NCBI RefSeq assembly: GCF_001514205.1
Contig: NZ_KQ948789.1
Span: 23,117-87,116 of the forward strand
DNA length: 64,000 nt
From: Streptomyces griseoruber
Lineage (GTDB): Bacteria > Actinomycetota > Actinomycetes > Streptomycetales > Streptomycetaceae
Reading direction: 5' to 3'
Below, in pieces: positions 7,929 to 15,788 of this stretch. Within the stretch, counting starts at the first letter, position 1, and every line of letters starts with the position of its first letter. Position numbers and translations under genes: made by a program. The notes under the pieces were generated by a model. The model searched no databases. It saw only the letters and a list, made by a program, of their open reading frames with translations, and was not told the DNA's origin.

Positions 7929-8237
7929 GGGACGTCACCGTCGGCCCCGGTCGCCACTGCCGGTCTTGCCGGTCATGTCTCCAGCGTAGGCGGCCCGCGG
8001 GAGGATTCCACCGGCGCGCCCCGTCCCGCCCGGGGAGCGCCCCTGTGTTTGATCATGGACGGGGCGAAGTCGCGGCCGTACTCCTCGGCTTCCGCGCGAC
8101 CGCCGTGACGCCCCGGGACCGCTTGTGATCAACTTGGCTCGTTCTTGAGGTCGTTGAACCGTGAAACTGGCAGGAAACCGCCGGTGAGAATGTGTGAAAG
8201 GGGTTTCGTACGAGAACGGGAACGATAGGTTCCCAGC
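7929..8237. other. Divergent intergenic region with promoters for two phosphatase genes
   Basis: No gene is supported. The left part (7935-7975) contains a 13-codon minus-strand frame without a ribosome-binding site, which I do not call. The right part (8120-8235) is AT-richer than average and probably holds the promoter of the 973-residue regulator; a purine-rich gaacgatagg stretch precedes its ATG. I cannot assign the sigma factor. Confidence 0.4.
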
Positions 8238-11159
8238 ATGAACGCACGGCTCGCTCTGCTCAGCACTGTGGCCCCCGGTGTCACGGAGAGCGAGGTGTTC
8301 CGGCTTGCGTTGCAGCACGCGATGGGCGAGCTGGGCGCGCTCGGCGCGGCGATGCATCTGCGGGGTCCGATGTCGGCCCTGCGGCTGGTGTCGGCCGTGG
8401 GTCTTCCTCCCGCGCTGACCCGCTCCTGGGAGATCGTCGACCAGGAGGGGCCGTCGGCTCCGGCACGTGCGCTCCGGGGGAGCACGGGCGTGTGGGTACC
8501 GAGGCCCGCCCGGCCGGTCCCCGGGCCCGTCTGGCCCGGCACCGGACTCGCCGCCCTCCCCGTGGTCAGCGGACCGCGGAGCATCGGCGCGCTGACCGTG
8601 CTGGCCGGCGAGCGCGGTGAACCCACGCCGGAGCACTGGGAGTTCCTGCGGGCCCTCGTCGCCTGGACCGAGGACCGCATGGCCCGGGCACCGCGCCCGT
8701 CCGGGCCGGCGCAGCCGCAGCGGAGCGGGGAGCGGCTGCGGCAGGCCCTCAAGGAGGTCCGGGTCGGCTCGTGGGACTGGGACATCCGCAGCGGCGATCT
8801 GGTCTGGGACGAGGCGGCGCTGGAGCTGTACGGCACCCGGCCGGCCGAGTTCACCGGGAAGATCGACAGCTGGATGCGGATCGTCCACCCCGACGACCTG
8901 GCGCCCACCCTGGCGGCGGCGCAGCGGGCGATCCTCGACCGGTCCGTCTACGAGGCCGCGTACCGGGTACGGCGCCCCGACGGCTCGTACGGCTGGACGC
9001 ACGCGCGCGGCCGGGCCACGTACGACGCGCGGGGCGAGGCACTGCGGATGATCGGCGTGGGCTGGGAGAGCGACGAGTCGCGGAGCGCCCGCGACACGCT
9101 CGGCCGGGCCCTGCGGCACATGAGCGACGGCTTCCTCGCCGTGGACGACGAGTGGCGGATCACCTTCGCCAACCTGGAGGCGGAGCGGTTCCTGGGCTTC
9201 TCGGAGGAGGAGCTGTTCGGACGGCTGCTCTGGGACATCCCCGCCGCCCGGCAGGTGCCCGAGCTGGAGGTCCGGTGCCGGGCCGCCGCGGCCGAGGAGA
9301 AGCCGGCCGGCTTCGACGTGCGGGTACCGGCGTGCGGTTGCCGCTACCACCTGCGGCTGGTGCCGGGACCCGACGGACGCACCCTCTACTTCACCGACGT
9401 CACCGAGAACCGGCGGCTCGCCGAGTCGCGGCAGTCGGTCGAGCGGGCCGCGGCCGAGCGGTCGGCGCGGATCGCGGAACTCGCCGCGGAGCTGGCGAAG
9501 GCCACCACCTCGCAGGACGTGGTGGACGCGGTCGCCCGCCGGGTGCTGCCGCCGTTCGCCGCCGCCGGGGTCCTGGTCCAGGTGACCGAGCAGGAGCGGC
9601 TGCACTCCGTCGGGGCGGTCGGCTACCCGGAGGACTTCCTCGAACTCATCGACGGCCGCCGCCGGCTGTCCGGCGATCCCTCCTGGGACGCGATCCGTTC
9701 CGGCGCGCCCCTGTTCTTCTCCTCGCCGCAGGAGCTGGCCGCGCACTCCCCCTGGCTGGCCGGAATGCCGGAGCGCGCGGGCAAGCAGGCGTGGGCGTTC
9801 CTGCCGCTCACCGCTTCCGGACACACGTTCGGGGTGTGTGTGGTGGCCTTCGACCGGCTGCGGCTGCTCACCGCCGAGGAGCGCGCCCTGCTGACCACGA
9901 TCAGCGCCCTCGTGGCGCAGTCGCTGGAACGGGCGCGGCTCTACGACGCCGAGTACACACGGTCCCGCGAACTCCAGCGCAGTCTGCTCCCCCAGGCGCT
10001 GCCCGACCTGGCCGCGTGCACGGCGGCCGCCCGCTATCTGCCGGCCGGTCAGGGCGCGGACGTGGGCGGCGACTGGTACGACATCATCCCGCTGTCCGGG
10101 GGGCGGGTCGCGCTCGTCGCCGGTGACGTCATGGGCCACGGACTGCCGGAGGCGGCCACCATGGGGCGGCTTCGCACCGCCGTCCACACCCTGGCCGACC
10201 TGGAACTTCCGCCCGGCGAGATCATGGGCCACCTCAACGACATCGTCGGCGCCATGGGCGAGGGGTCGTACGCCACCTGTCTCTACGCGCTCTACGACTC
10301 GACCACCCGGGTCTGTTCCCTGGTCCGCGCCGGACATCCGCCGCCGGCGCTGGTGCGTCCCGACGGGAGCGTGTACTTCCCGGACCGGGACGCCGACCCG
10401 CCGCTGGGCGCGGCCGAGCCGCCGTTCGAGACGGTCGAGCTGGAGGTGCCCGAGGGCAGTCTGCTCGTGCTGTACACCGACGGTCTGGTGGAGTCGGCGA
10501 AGCGGGACATCGACGAGGGGACGGCGGAGCTGGCCCGGTTGCTGAGCGCGGCCCATGCGCGCGGTGCGCTCGACACCGCCGCGGAGCTTGAGCACCTGTG
10601 CGACACGCTGACGGCCGCGCTGCTGACCGCCGAGCAGCGGGCCGCCGACGACGCTGCCTTACTCGTCGCGCGGCTGCACGCGCTGCCCACCGGGAGGCTG
10701 GCCTCCTGGCCGCTGCCCGACGACCCGCGAGCGGCCGGGCACGCCCGTCGGCACGTCCGGGAACAGCTCGCCCTCTGGGACCTGAACCAGCTCGCCCCCA
10801 CCGCGGAACTCCTGGTCAGCGAACTCGTGGGCAATGTCGTCCGCCATGCCCGGGGCCCGGTGCGGCTGCGGCTGCTGTACGGCTCCGAGCTGATCTGCGA
10901 GGTCTACGACGGCAGCCAGGCCATGCCCCGCATCCGCCGTGCCACGGAGACCGACGAGGGCGGCCGGGGTCTGCAACTGATCACGGCGCTGTCCGGGCGC
11001 TGGGGTGCGCGCTACACGGCGCACGGCAAGTGCATCTGGACCGAACAGCCGCTGCCCGGCCCGGACGGCGGGGTGGAGGAGTCGGCCGGCGACCCCGAGC
11101 TGATGTTCCTGAAGGCGTCCGGCTTCGACGCGGACGAGGACTGGAGCACGCTGCTGTGA
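8238..11159 (+). CDS. GAF-PAS-PAS-GAF-PP2C(SpoIIE)-HATPase stress regulator
   Basis: 973 residues. An N-terminal GAF-like part (about 5-145) is followed by two PAS domains (about 170-290 and 300-395; GSWDWDI and DGFLAVDDEWRITFAN), a GAF domain (about 410-570) and a SpoIIE/RsbU-type PP2C domain (about 595-815; DVGGDWYD, GDVMGHG, AGHPPP, YTDGL, DDAALLV). A C-terminal RsbW-like ATPase (about 825-950; SELVGNVVRHA and GGRGLQL) completes it. Such proteins dephosphorylate anti-sigma-factor antagonists, and the ATPase part can rephosphorylate them or bind a sigma factor. The domain order is the reverse of OsaC further along the window. No transmembrane segment. The gene is convergent with the NarL-type pair. 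Confidence 0.93.
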   Translation: MNARLALLSTVAPGVTESEVFRLALQHAMGELGALGAAMHLRGPMSALRLVSAVGLPPALTRSWEIVDQEGPSAPARALRGSTGVWVPRPARPVPGPVWPGTGLAALPVVSGPRSIGALTVLAGERGEPTPEHWEFLRALVAWTEDRMARAPRPSGPAQPQRSGERLRQALKEVRVGSWDWDIRSGDLVWDEAALELYGTRPAEFTGKIDSWMRIVHPDDLAPTLAAAQRAILDRSVYEAAYRVRRPDGSYGWTHARGRATYDARGEALRMIGVGWESDESRSARDTLGRALRHMSDGFLAVDDEWRITFANLEAERFLGFSEEELFGRLLWDIPAARQVPELEVRCRAAAAEEKPAGFDVRVPACGCRYHLRLVPGPDGRTLYFTDVTENRRLAESRQSVERAAAERSARIAELAAELAKATTSQDVVDAVARRVLPPFAAAGVLVQVTEQERLHSVGAVGYPEDFLELIDGRRRLSGDPSWDAIRSGAPLFFSSPQELAAHSPWLAGMPERAGKQAWAFLPLTASGHTFGVCVVAFDRLRLLTAEERALLTTISALVAQSLERARLYDAEYTRSRELQRSLLPQALPDLAACTAAARYLPAGQGADVGGDWYDIIPLSGGRVALVAGDVMGHGLPEAATMGRLRTAVHTLADLELPPGEIMGHLNDIVGAMGEGSYATCLYALYDSTTRVCSLVRAGHPPPALVRPDGSVYFPDRDADPPLGAAEPPFETVELEVPEGSLLVLYTDGLVESAKRDIDEGTAELARLLSAAHARGALDTAAELEHLCDTLTAALLTAEQRAADDAALLVARLHALPTGRLASWPLPDDPRAAGHARRHVREQLALWDLNQLAPTAELLVSELVGNVVRHARGPVRLRLLYGSELICEVYDGSQAMPRIRRATETDEGGRGLQLITALSGRWGARYTAHGKCIWTEQPLPGPDGGVEESAGDPELMFLKASGFDADEDWSTLL

Positions 11160-11174
11160 CGGCCGTGGGCCGGC

Positions 11175-12011
11175 TCAGGGGTCGATGAGGCCGGCGCGGA
11201 TGGCGTATCGGGTCAGCTCCAGACGGTCGCGCATGCCGAGTTTCTGCAGGAGGTTGGCCCGGTGCCGTTCGACGGTCTTGGCGCTGATGTAGAGCAGGGC
11301 GCCGATCTCCCGTGAGGTGTGGCCCTCGGCGACCAGCTTGAGGATCTCCTCCTCGCGCTCGGTGATCGGCCGCTCCGGCAGCCCTTCCACTCCGTCCCCG
11401 CGGTGCAGCCGCTCCAGGTACGAGCGGACCAGGGCCCGCTCGGCGCCGGGGTAGATGAACGGTTCGTCGCGCACCACGGCCCGGCAGGCCTCGACCAGGT
11501 CGCGGTCGGCGACGGACTTCAGGACATAACCGCCCGCCCCGGCCTTGAGGGCCTCGAAGAAGTACTGCTCGTTGTCGTACATGGTGAGGACGAGGATGCG
11601 CAGGGCGGGCAGTCGGCGGGAGAGCTCCCGCGCCGCCTGGAGTCCGGTCATCCGGGGCATCGCCACGTCGAGAACGGCCAGGTCGATGTCCCCCGCCCGG
11701 GCCCGCTCGACCGCCTCGGCCCCGTCCCCGGCCTCGGCCACCACCTCCAGATCAGGCTCACCATCAAGAATGAGCCGCACCCCACGGCGGACGAGGGTGT
11801 GGTCATCGGCGAGGAGGACACGGATCGGCGGGCGGCTGGGCGGGGGCGCGGCCGTCTCCGGGGATGACGGTTTCACCGGGGACGCCCCTGACTGGGTCGC
11901 CGGGAACCGGGCCGATGAAGGACCTGCCGGCATGGCCGGCGGCGTGACGGACGGCGTGGCCGACGGGGTGACGGGCGGCATGGCCGACGGCACCGGACCG
12001 TCCGGGGTCAT
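11175..12011 (-). CDS. NarL/FixJ-family response regulator
   Basis: 278 residues. Residues 1-60 are a Pro/Ala/Ser/Thr-rich low-complexity leader. The receiver domain starts near IRVLLADDHTLVRRG, with phospho-acceptor Asp115 in LDVAMP and a conserved KS at the end of the domain. A LuxR-type helix-turn-helix closes the protein (ITEREEEILKLVAEG and AKTVERHRANLLQKLG). Its ATG overlaps the stop of the kinase gene (ATGA, 12008-12011), so the pair is cotranslated. Position corresponds from memory to SCO5785 of S. coelicolor, whose overexpression alters antibiotic production. The long N-terminal leader may be partly untranslated: a start nearer the receiver domain cannot be excluded. Confidence 0.93.
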   Translation of the reverse strand: MTPDGPVPSAMPPVTPSATPSVTPPAMPAGPSSARFPATQSGASPVKPSSPETAAPPPSRPPIRVLLADDHTLVRRGVRLILDGEPDLEVVAEAGDGAEAVERARAGDIDLAVLDVAMPRMTGLQAARELSRRLPALRILVLTMYDNEQYFFEALKAGAGGYVLKSVADRDLVEACRAVVRDEPFIYPGAERALVRSYLERLHRGDGVEGLPERPITEREEEILKLVAEGHTSREIGALLYISAKTVERHRANLLQKLGMRDRLELTRYAIRAGLIDP

Positions 12012-13570
12012 CGGTCCGCTCCGAACGGGGGTGCGGCCCCCGGGGTGTCCTCGGCCTCACCCGTGACGGGGCCGTCGCCTACGCAGGGGCCGTCGCCTAC
12101 GCAGGGGCCGTCGCCCGTGGCGGGGCCGTCGACGGTGGCGCGGCCATCGCCTGTAGCGGGGCCGTCGCCCGTGGCTTGGCCGTCGCCCGTGGCGGGGCCG
12201 CCACCCGTGGCTTGGCCATCGCCCGTGGCGGATTCGGCTGCCGCGGCACGCTGGGCTGCCGCGACGCGCTCAGCTGCCGTGCCAGGGCCGTCGCATGTGG
12301 CGGGCCCAGCCACCGCGGCGCGCTCGGCCACCGCGCCAGCGCCGTCACCTGAGGCCGGCTCAGCCACCGCGGCGCGCTCGGCCACCGCGGCGGGCTCGGC
12401 CACCGTGGCGGGCCCAGCCACCGCGCCAGCGCCGTCGCCTCTGGCCGGCTCGGTCACCGCGGCGCGCTCAGCCACCGCGGCGGGCCCAGCCGCCATGACG
12501 GGCTCGGCCGCCGTGGTCGGCTCGGCCGTCACCCGCAGCCGTACGTCCGTGCCCGCGCCGCCGATCGTCGGCCGACCCGCGACGGAAGAACGTTTCTCCG
12601 GACCGCCCGCCCCAGATGCACCGTTCTCCGGGCGCCCTGCCCCGGCACCGCCACTCCCCCAACGCCCTCCACCGCTCGGCGATACGACAGCCAGCGTCGC
12701 CCCGATCAGCAGTGCCCGTTCCCGCATGCCCGTGATGCCGGCGCCCTCTCCGTCCGACGTACCGAGGCCTCTGCCGTTGTCCCGTACGAGGAGTTCGACG
12801 CCGTCGTCGAGCGGACGCAGCCGGAGTTCGGCGCGGTCGGCGCCGGCGTGCCGGGCGGTGTTGGTGAGGGCTTCCTGGGCGACCCGGTAGAGCACGAGTT
12901 CCGTCTCCTCGGTCAGCGGAGGCAGACCGGCGTGCACGTCGTGGCGCACCGTCAGCCCGTGGGTGGTGAACTCGGCCGCGAGCGAGCGCAACGCGCTGAT
13001 CAGGCCGAGCTCGTCGAGGACGCCGGGGCGCAGCCGGCGCGCGATGTGCCGGATCTCCTCCAGCCCGGCACGGGTGGCGTCCTGGGCCTGCCCCAGTTCC
13101 TCGCGCAGGTCGTCCGGCGCGCGGTCGGCGACCCGCTTGAGCTGGAGCAGGACGGCGGTCAGGGTCTGGCCGACCTCGTCGTGGAGTTCGCGCGCGATGC
13201 GATGGCGTTCGCTCTCCTGGGCGGACAGCGCACGGGCCGCGCTGGCGGCACGCTCGGCCTCCAGCCGGTCGAGCATCGCGTTGTACGTGGTGATCAGCTC
13301 CGCCGTCTCGACCGGCCCGGAGACCACGGCACGGGCCCCGGGCCGCAGCAGGTCGGCACCGGCCATCGCCCGGCCCAGCCGCCCGAGCGGGGCCAGGCCC
13401 ACCCGCAGCACCAGGACGTTGACGGCCAGGAGCACGGCAAGACCCCCGAGGACGACGAGTGCCTCGCCCGGCAGCACCGGGGTGGAGACGGTGACCGGGC
13501 CCAGAAGCAGCGCGGCGGCCACGGTCAGACCGACGGCGTTGAGCGTGAAGATCCGTACGAACAACGACAC
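12008..13570 (-). CDS. NarL-type sensor histidine kinase with repetitive C-terminal tail
   Basis: About 520 residues from GTG at 13570, chosen because GGGAGGG lies upstream and the protein then begins with the usual VSLFVRIF membrane helix; an ATG at 13666 would add 32 residues. Two membrane segments lie in residues 5-57, then a HAMP-like linker, the HisKA_3 motif with His130 (ELHDEVGQT) and an ATPase domain (DNGRGLG near 265; GMRERA near 282). Between SPSGGG and TDVRLRV, about 40 Gly/Ala/Arg-rich residues interrupt the last strands of the ATPase domain. A further ~170-residue tail is built of Ala-Glu-Pro and GDGxAT-type short repeats with three cysteines. It probably phosphorylates the overlapping response regulator. 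Confidence 0.9.
   Translation of the reverse strand: MSLFVRIFTLNAVGLTVAAALLLGPVTVSTPVLPGEALVVLGGLAVLLAVNVLVLRVGLAPLGRLGRAMAGADLLRPGARAVVSGPVETAELITTYNAMLDRLEAERAASAARALSAQESERHRIARELHDEVGQTLTAVLLQLKRVADRAPDDLREELGQAQDATRAGLEEIRHIARRLRPGVLDELGLISALRSLAAEFTTHGLTVRHDVHAGLPPLTEETELVLYRVAQEALTNTARHAGADRAELRLRPLDDGVELLVRDNGRGLGTSDGEGAGITGMRERALLIGATLAVVSPSGGGRWGSGGAGAGRPENGASGAGGPEKRSSVAGRPTIGGAGTDVRLRVTAEPTTAAEPVMAAGPAAVAERAAVTEPARGDGAGAVAGPATVAEPAAVAERAAVAEPASGDGAGAVAERAAVAGPATCDGPGTAAERVAAAQRAAAAESATGDGQATGGGPATGDGQATGDGPATGDGRATVDGPATGDGPCVGDGPCVGDGPVTGEAEDTPGAAPPFGADR
12020..12535. repeat. Short-unit repeats encoding the kinase tail
   Basis: This stretch of the kinase gene is built from imperfect 12- to 18-base units such as gccgtcgcccgtggcggg, including an exact 18-base duplication near 12075-12110. 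In protein they give runs of GDGPATGDGQ-like and AVAEPA-like motifs. The repeats begin just beyond the ATPase domain, consistent with replication slippage in a tolerant tail. Confidence 0.8.
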
Positions 13571-13728
13571 GCTCCTGGTCCCTCCCTTCCCGCCACGCAC
13601 CCACGGCACAGCCCTGACCAGCCTCTCCGGGCTCCACCGCCCCTGTCCATCCGTCACAACACCCATGTCGTCACCGTACGACCGGATGGCAGCATGACCG
13701 CTCCGGGCGCCCTTCGACGACCACTCCA

Positions 13729-13784
13729 TCGAAGAACAAGAAGAACAAGAAGAACACAACAAAAAGAGCAAAAGGGGAAGAAAA
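13729..13784 (+). promoter_or_regulatory. Purine/A-rich leader with 9-base repeats before the antiporter regulatory gene
   Basis: A markedly A-rich, almost pyrimidine-free tract in a GC-rich genome. The unit aagaagaac occurs about three times in tandem from 13732, followed by an A/G run that contains the ribosome-binding site ggggaag a few bases before the GTG at 13785. It must sit in the 5' untranslated leader or spacer and would be largely unstructured in RNA. Confidence 0.75.
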
Positions 13785-14270
13785 GTGTCTGCTCCACGCC
13801 TCCGCACGACACCGTTGCCAGGCATCGGCGTCCAGTACGACCTGGTGACACGAGAGCAGCGCCATCTGTCCGTGGTGGCCCACCGTGACGGCTCCCGCAC
13901 CGTCGGCGTGTACCGGGCCGACGACCCGGACTCCTGCGCCCAGTCGCTGCGCCTGACCGGCGCGGAGGCCGCTTCGCTGATCGATGCGCTGATGCCGTCC
14001 CACCACAGCCCGAGCCTGCTGTACACCAGTGATCTGGGCCTGGTCGCCGAGCGCATCGAGGTCGCGGGGGCCTCCCGCTGGAACGGCCGGCTGCTCGGCG
14101 ACACCCGCATGCGCACCGATACGGGCGCGTCGATCGTGGCGGTGCTGCGGCGCGCCGAGGCCATCCCGTCCCCGGCGCCGGACTTCCGGCTGGCGGGCGG
14201 CGACACCCTCATCGTGATCGGCACCCGCGAGGGCGTGGACGCGGCCGCGGCGATACTCGGGCGGGAGTGA
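13785..14270 (+). CDS. TrkA-C domain protein, antiporter regulatory subunit (KhtT-like)
   Basis: 161 residues from GTG at 13785 with a clear ggggaag site. The C-terminal half matches an RCK/TrkA-C module: SIVAVLRRAEAIPSPAPDF, then LAGGDTLIVIGTREGV. The N-terminal half carries a separate small domain with the QLVTREQRHLSVV-like strands seen in KhtT-type proteins. Such subunits bind nucleotides or c-di-AMP and gate a CPA2 K+/H+ antiporter. The next gene begins five bases downstream and encodes that antiporter, so the two form an operon. The exact ligand cannot be told from the sequence. Confidence 0.9.
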   Translation: MSAPRLRTTPLPGIGVQYDLVTREQRHLSVVAHRDGSRTVGVYRADDPDSCAQSLRLTGAEAASLIDALMPSHHSPSLLYTSDLGLVAERIEVAGASRWNGRLLGDTRMRTDTGASIVAVLRRAEAIPSPAPDFRLAGGDTLIVIGTREGVDAAAAILGRE

Positions 14271-14274
14271 TCGA

Positions 14275-15495
14275 GTGCACTCCGCAGTTCTGCTGATCGA
14301 GTTCGGTTCCATCATCCTGGCGCTCGGGCTGCTCGGCCGGTTCGCCGCCCGTTTCTCGTTCTCGCCGATACCGCTGTATCTGCTGGCCGGGCTGGCCTTC
14401 GGCGAGGGCGGGCTGCTGCCGCTGGGTGCGAGCGAGGAGTTCGTCGCCACCGGCGCCGAGATCGGCGTCATCCTGCTGCTGCTGATGCTGGGCCTCGAGT
14501 ACACAGCGAGCGATCTGGTCTCCAACCTGAAGTCGCACTACCCGTCGGGCCTGGTCGACTGCGCCCTCAACGCGCTGCCGGGCGCGGCCATGGCGCTGCT
14601 GCTGGGCTGGGGCCCGGTGGCGGCGGTGGTGCTGGCGGGCGTCACCTGGATCTCGTCGTCCGGGGTGATCGCGAAGGTGCTGAACGACCTGGGCCGGGTC
14701 GGCAACCGCGAGACGCCGGTCATCCTCAGCGTGCTGGTCCTCGAAGACCTGGCGATGGCGGTCTATCTGCCCATCGTCACGGCGCTGGTGGCCGGGGTGG
14801 GGCTGGCTGCGGGCAGCCTCACCCTGGCCGTCGCGCTGGGCGTCGCGGGTCTCGTACTGTTCGCGGCGGTGCGCTACGGCCGGGTCATCTCCCGGTTCGT
14901 CTCCAGCGACGACCCGGAGAAGCTGCTGCTCGTGGTGCTGGGCCTGACGATCCTGATCGCCGGTGTGGCGCAGCAGTTGCAGGTGTCGGCGGCGGTGGGC
15001 GCGTTCCTCGTGGGCATCGCGCTGTCCGGGGAGGCGGCGGAGGGCGCGCACACCCTGCTGAGCCCGCTGCGGGACCTCTTCGCGGCGATCTTCTTCGTCT
15101 TCTTCGGGCTGCACACCGACCCGGCGAGCATCCCTCCGGTCATCCTGCCCGCGCTGGCGCTGGCCGTCGTCACCGCCGCGACGAAGATCGCCACGGGGTA
15201 CTGGGCGGCCCGGCGCGCGGGCATCTCCGTCAAGGGCCGCTGGCGGACGGGCGGCGCGCTGGTCGCCCGCGGCGAGTTCTCGATCGTCATCGCCGGTCTC
15301 GCGGTCACCGCCGGGATCGAGCCGTCCCTCGGCCCGCTGGCGACGGCGTACGTGCTGCTCCTGGTGGTCCTGGGCCCGCTCACCGCGCGCTACACGGAAC
15401 CGCTCGCCCTGTGGTGGTCTGGCCGCCGGGCATCCCGGGAGGACGTGGTCGGGCCGCAGCCGAAGACACGGGCGCAGGAGCCGGTGGGCGACTAG
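14275..15495 (+). CDS. CPA2-family cation:proton antiporter (KhtU/KefB-like)
   Basis: 406 residues from GTG at 14275. About twelve hydrophobic segments with the Na+/H+ exchanger fold. The conserved block EIGVILLLLMLGLEY and the LEDLAMAVYLPI segment with its acidic residue match the ion-binding helix of CPA2 exchangers. The C-terminal soluble domain of KefB/KefC is absent; its job is taken by the separate TrkA-C protein encoded immediately upstream. Likely role: K+ or Na+ efflux in exchange for protons, in the plasma membrane, for pH or osmotic homeostasis. The stop codon lies at the start of a 19-base tandem repeat. Confidence 0.95.
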   Translation: MHSAVLLIEFGSIILALGLLGRFAARFSFSPIPLYLLAGLAFGEGGLLPLGASEEFVATGAEIGVILLLLMLGLEYTASDLVSNLKSHYPSGLVDCALNALPGAAMALLLGWGPVAAVVLAGVTWISSSGVIAKVLNDLGRVGNRETPVILSVLVLEDLAMAVYLPIVTALVAGVGLAAGSLTLAVALGVAGLVLFAAVRYGRVISRFVSSDDPEKLLLVVLGLTILIAGVAQQLQVSAAVGAFLVGIALSGEAAEGAHTLLSPLRDLFAAIFFVFFGLHTDPASIPPVILPALALAVVTAATKIATGYWAARRAGISVKGRWRTGGALVARGEFSIVIAGLAVTAGIEPSLGPLATAYVLLLVVLGPLTARYTEPLALWWSGRRASREDVVGPQPKTRAQEPVGD

Positions 15496-15550
15496 CGACC
15501 GAGCGGGCGACTGGCGACCGAGCGGGCGACTGGCGACCGAGCGGGCGGTC
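15486..15550. repeat. 19-base tandem repeat spanning the antiporter stop codon
   Basis: The unit gcgaccgagcgggcgactg starts at 15495, 15514 and 15533, the last copy being partial. The matching half-unit gggcgact also occurs inside the final codons of the antiporter gene, so the repeat appears to have grown out of the 3' end of the coding sequence. A separate 9-base unit (ccgtaggtg) is repeated three times at 15621-15646. Confidence 0.85.
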
Positions 15551-15788
15551 CGCGACCCAGCCCGCCGCGGGCGGTCGGCGGGCGAGGGGGCAGGGCGGAT
15601 CGGGAGGGTGTGGCTCTATGCCGTAGGTGCCGTAGGTGCCGTAGGTCACACCCCCCGGTGGCCGAATCATGGAGTACCGGTGAGCGCGCCATGGCATGCT
15701 CATGGCTCGTTACCGGCCAGTAGGCATCCGGTGGATCCACCGAGCCCGGCCGGTCCCCCTCTCTCACCCCCCACCTCCAGGACTGACC

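Noticed and set aside
7935..7975. A 13-codon minus-strand ORF just upstream of the PP2C gene considered as a leader peptide
   Set aside because: No ribosome-binding site, no codon pattern suggesting attenuation, and ends seven bases before the PP2C start by chance.
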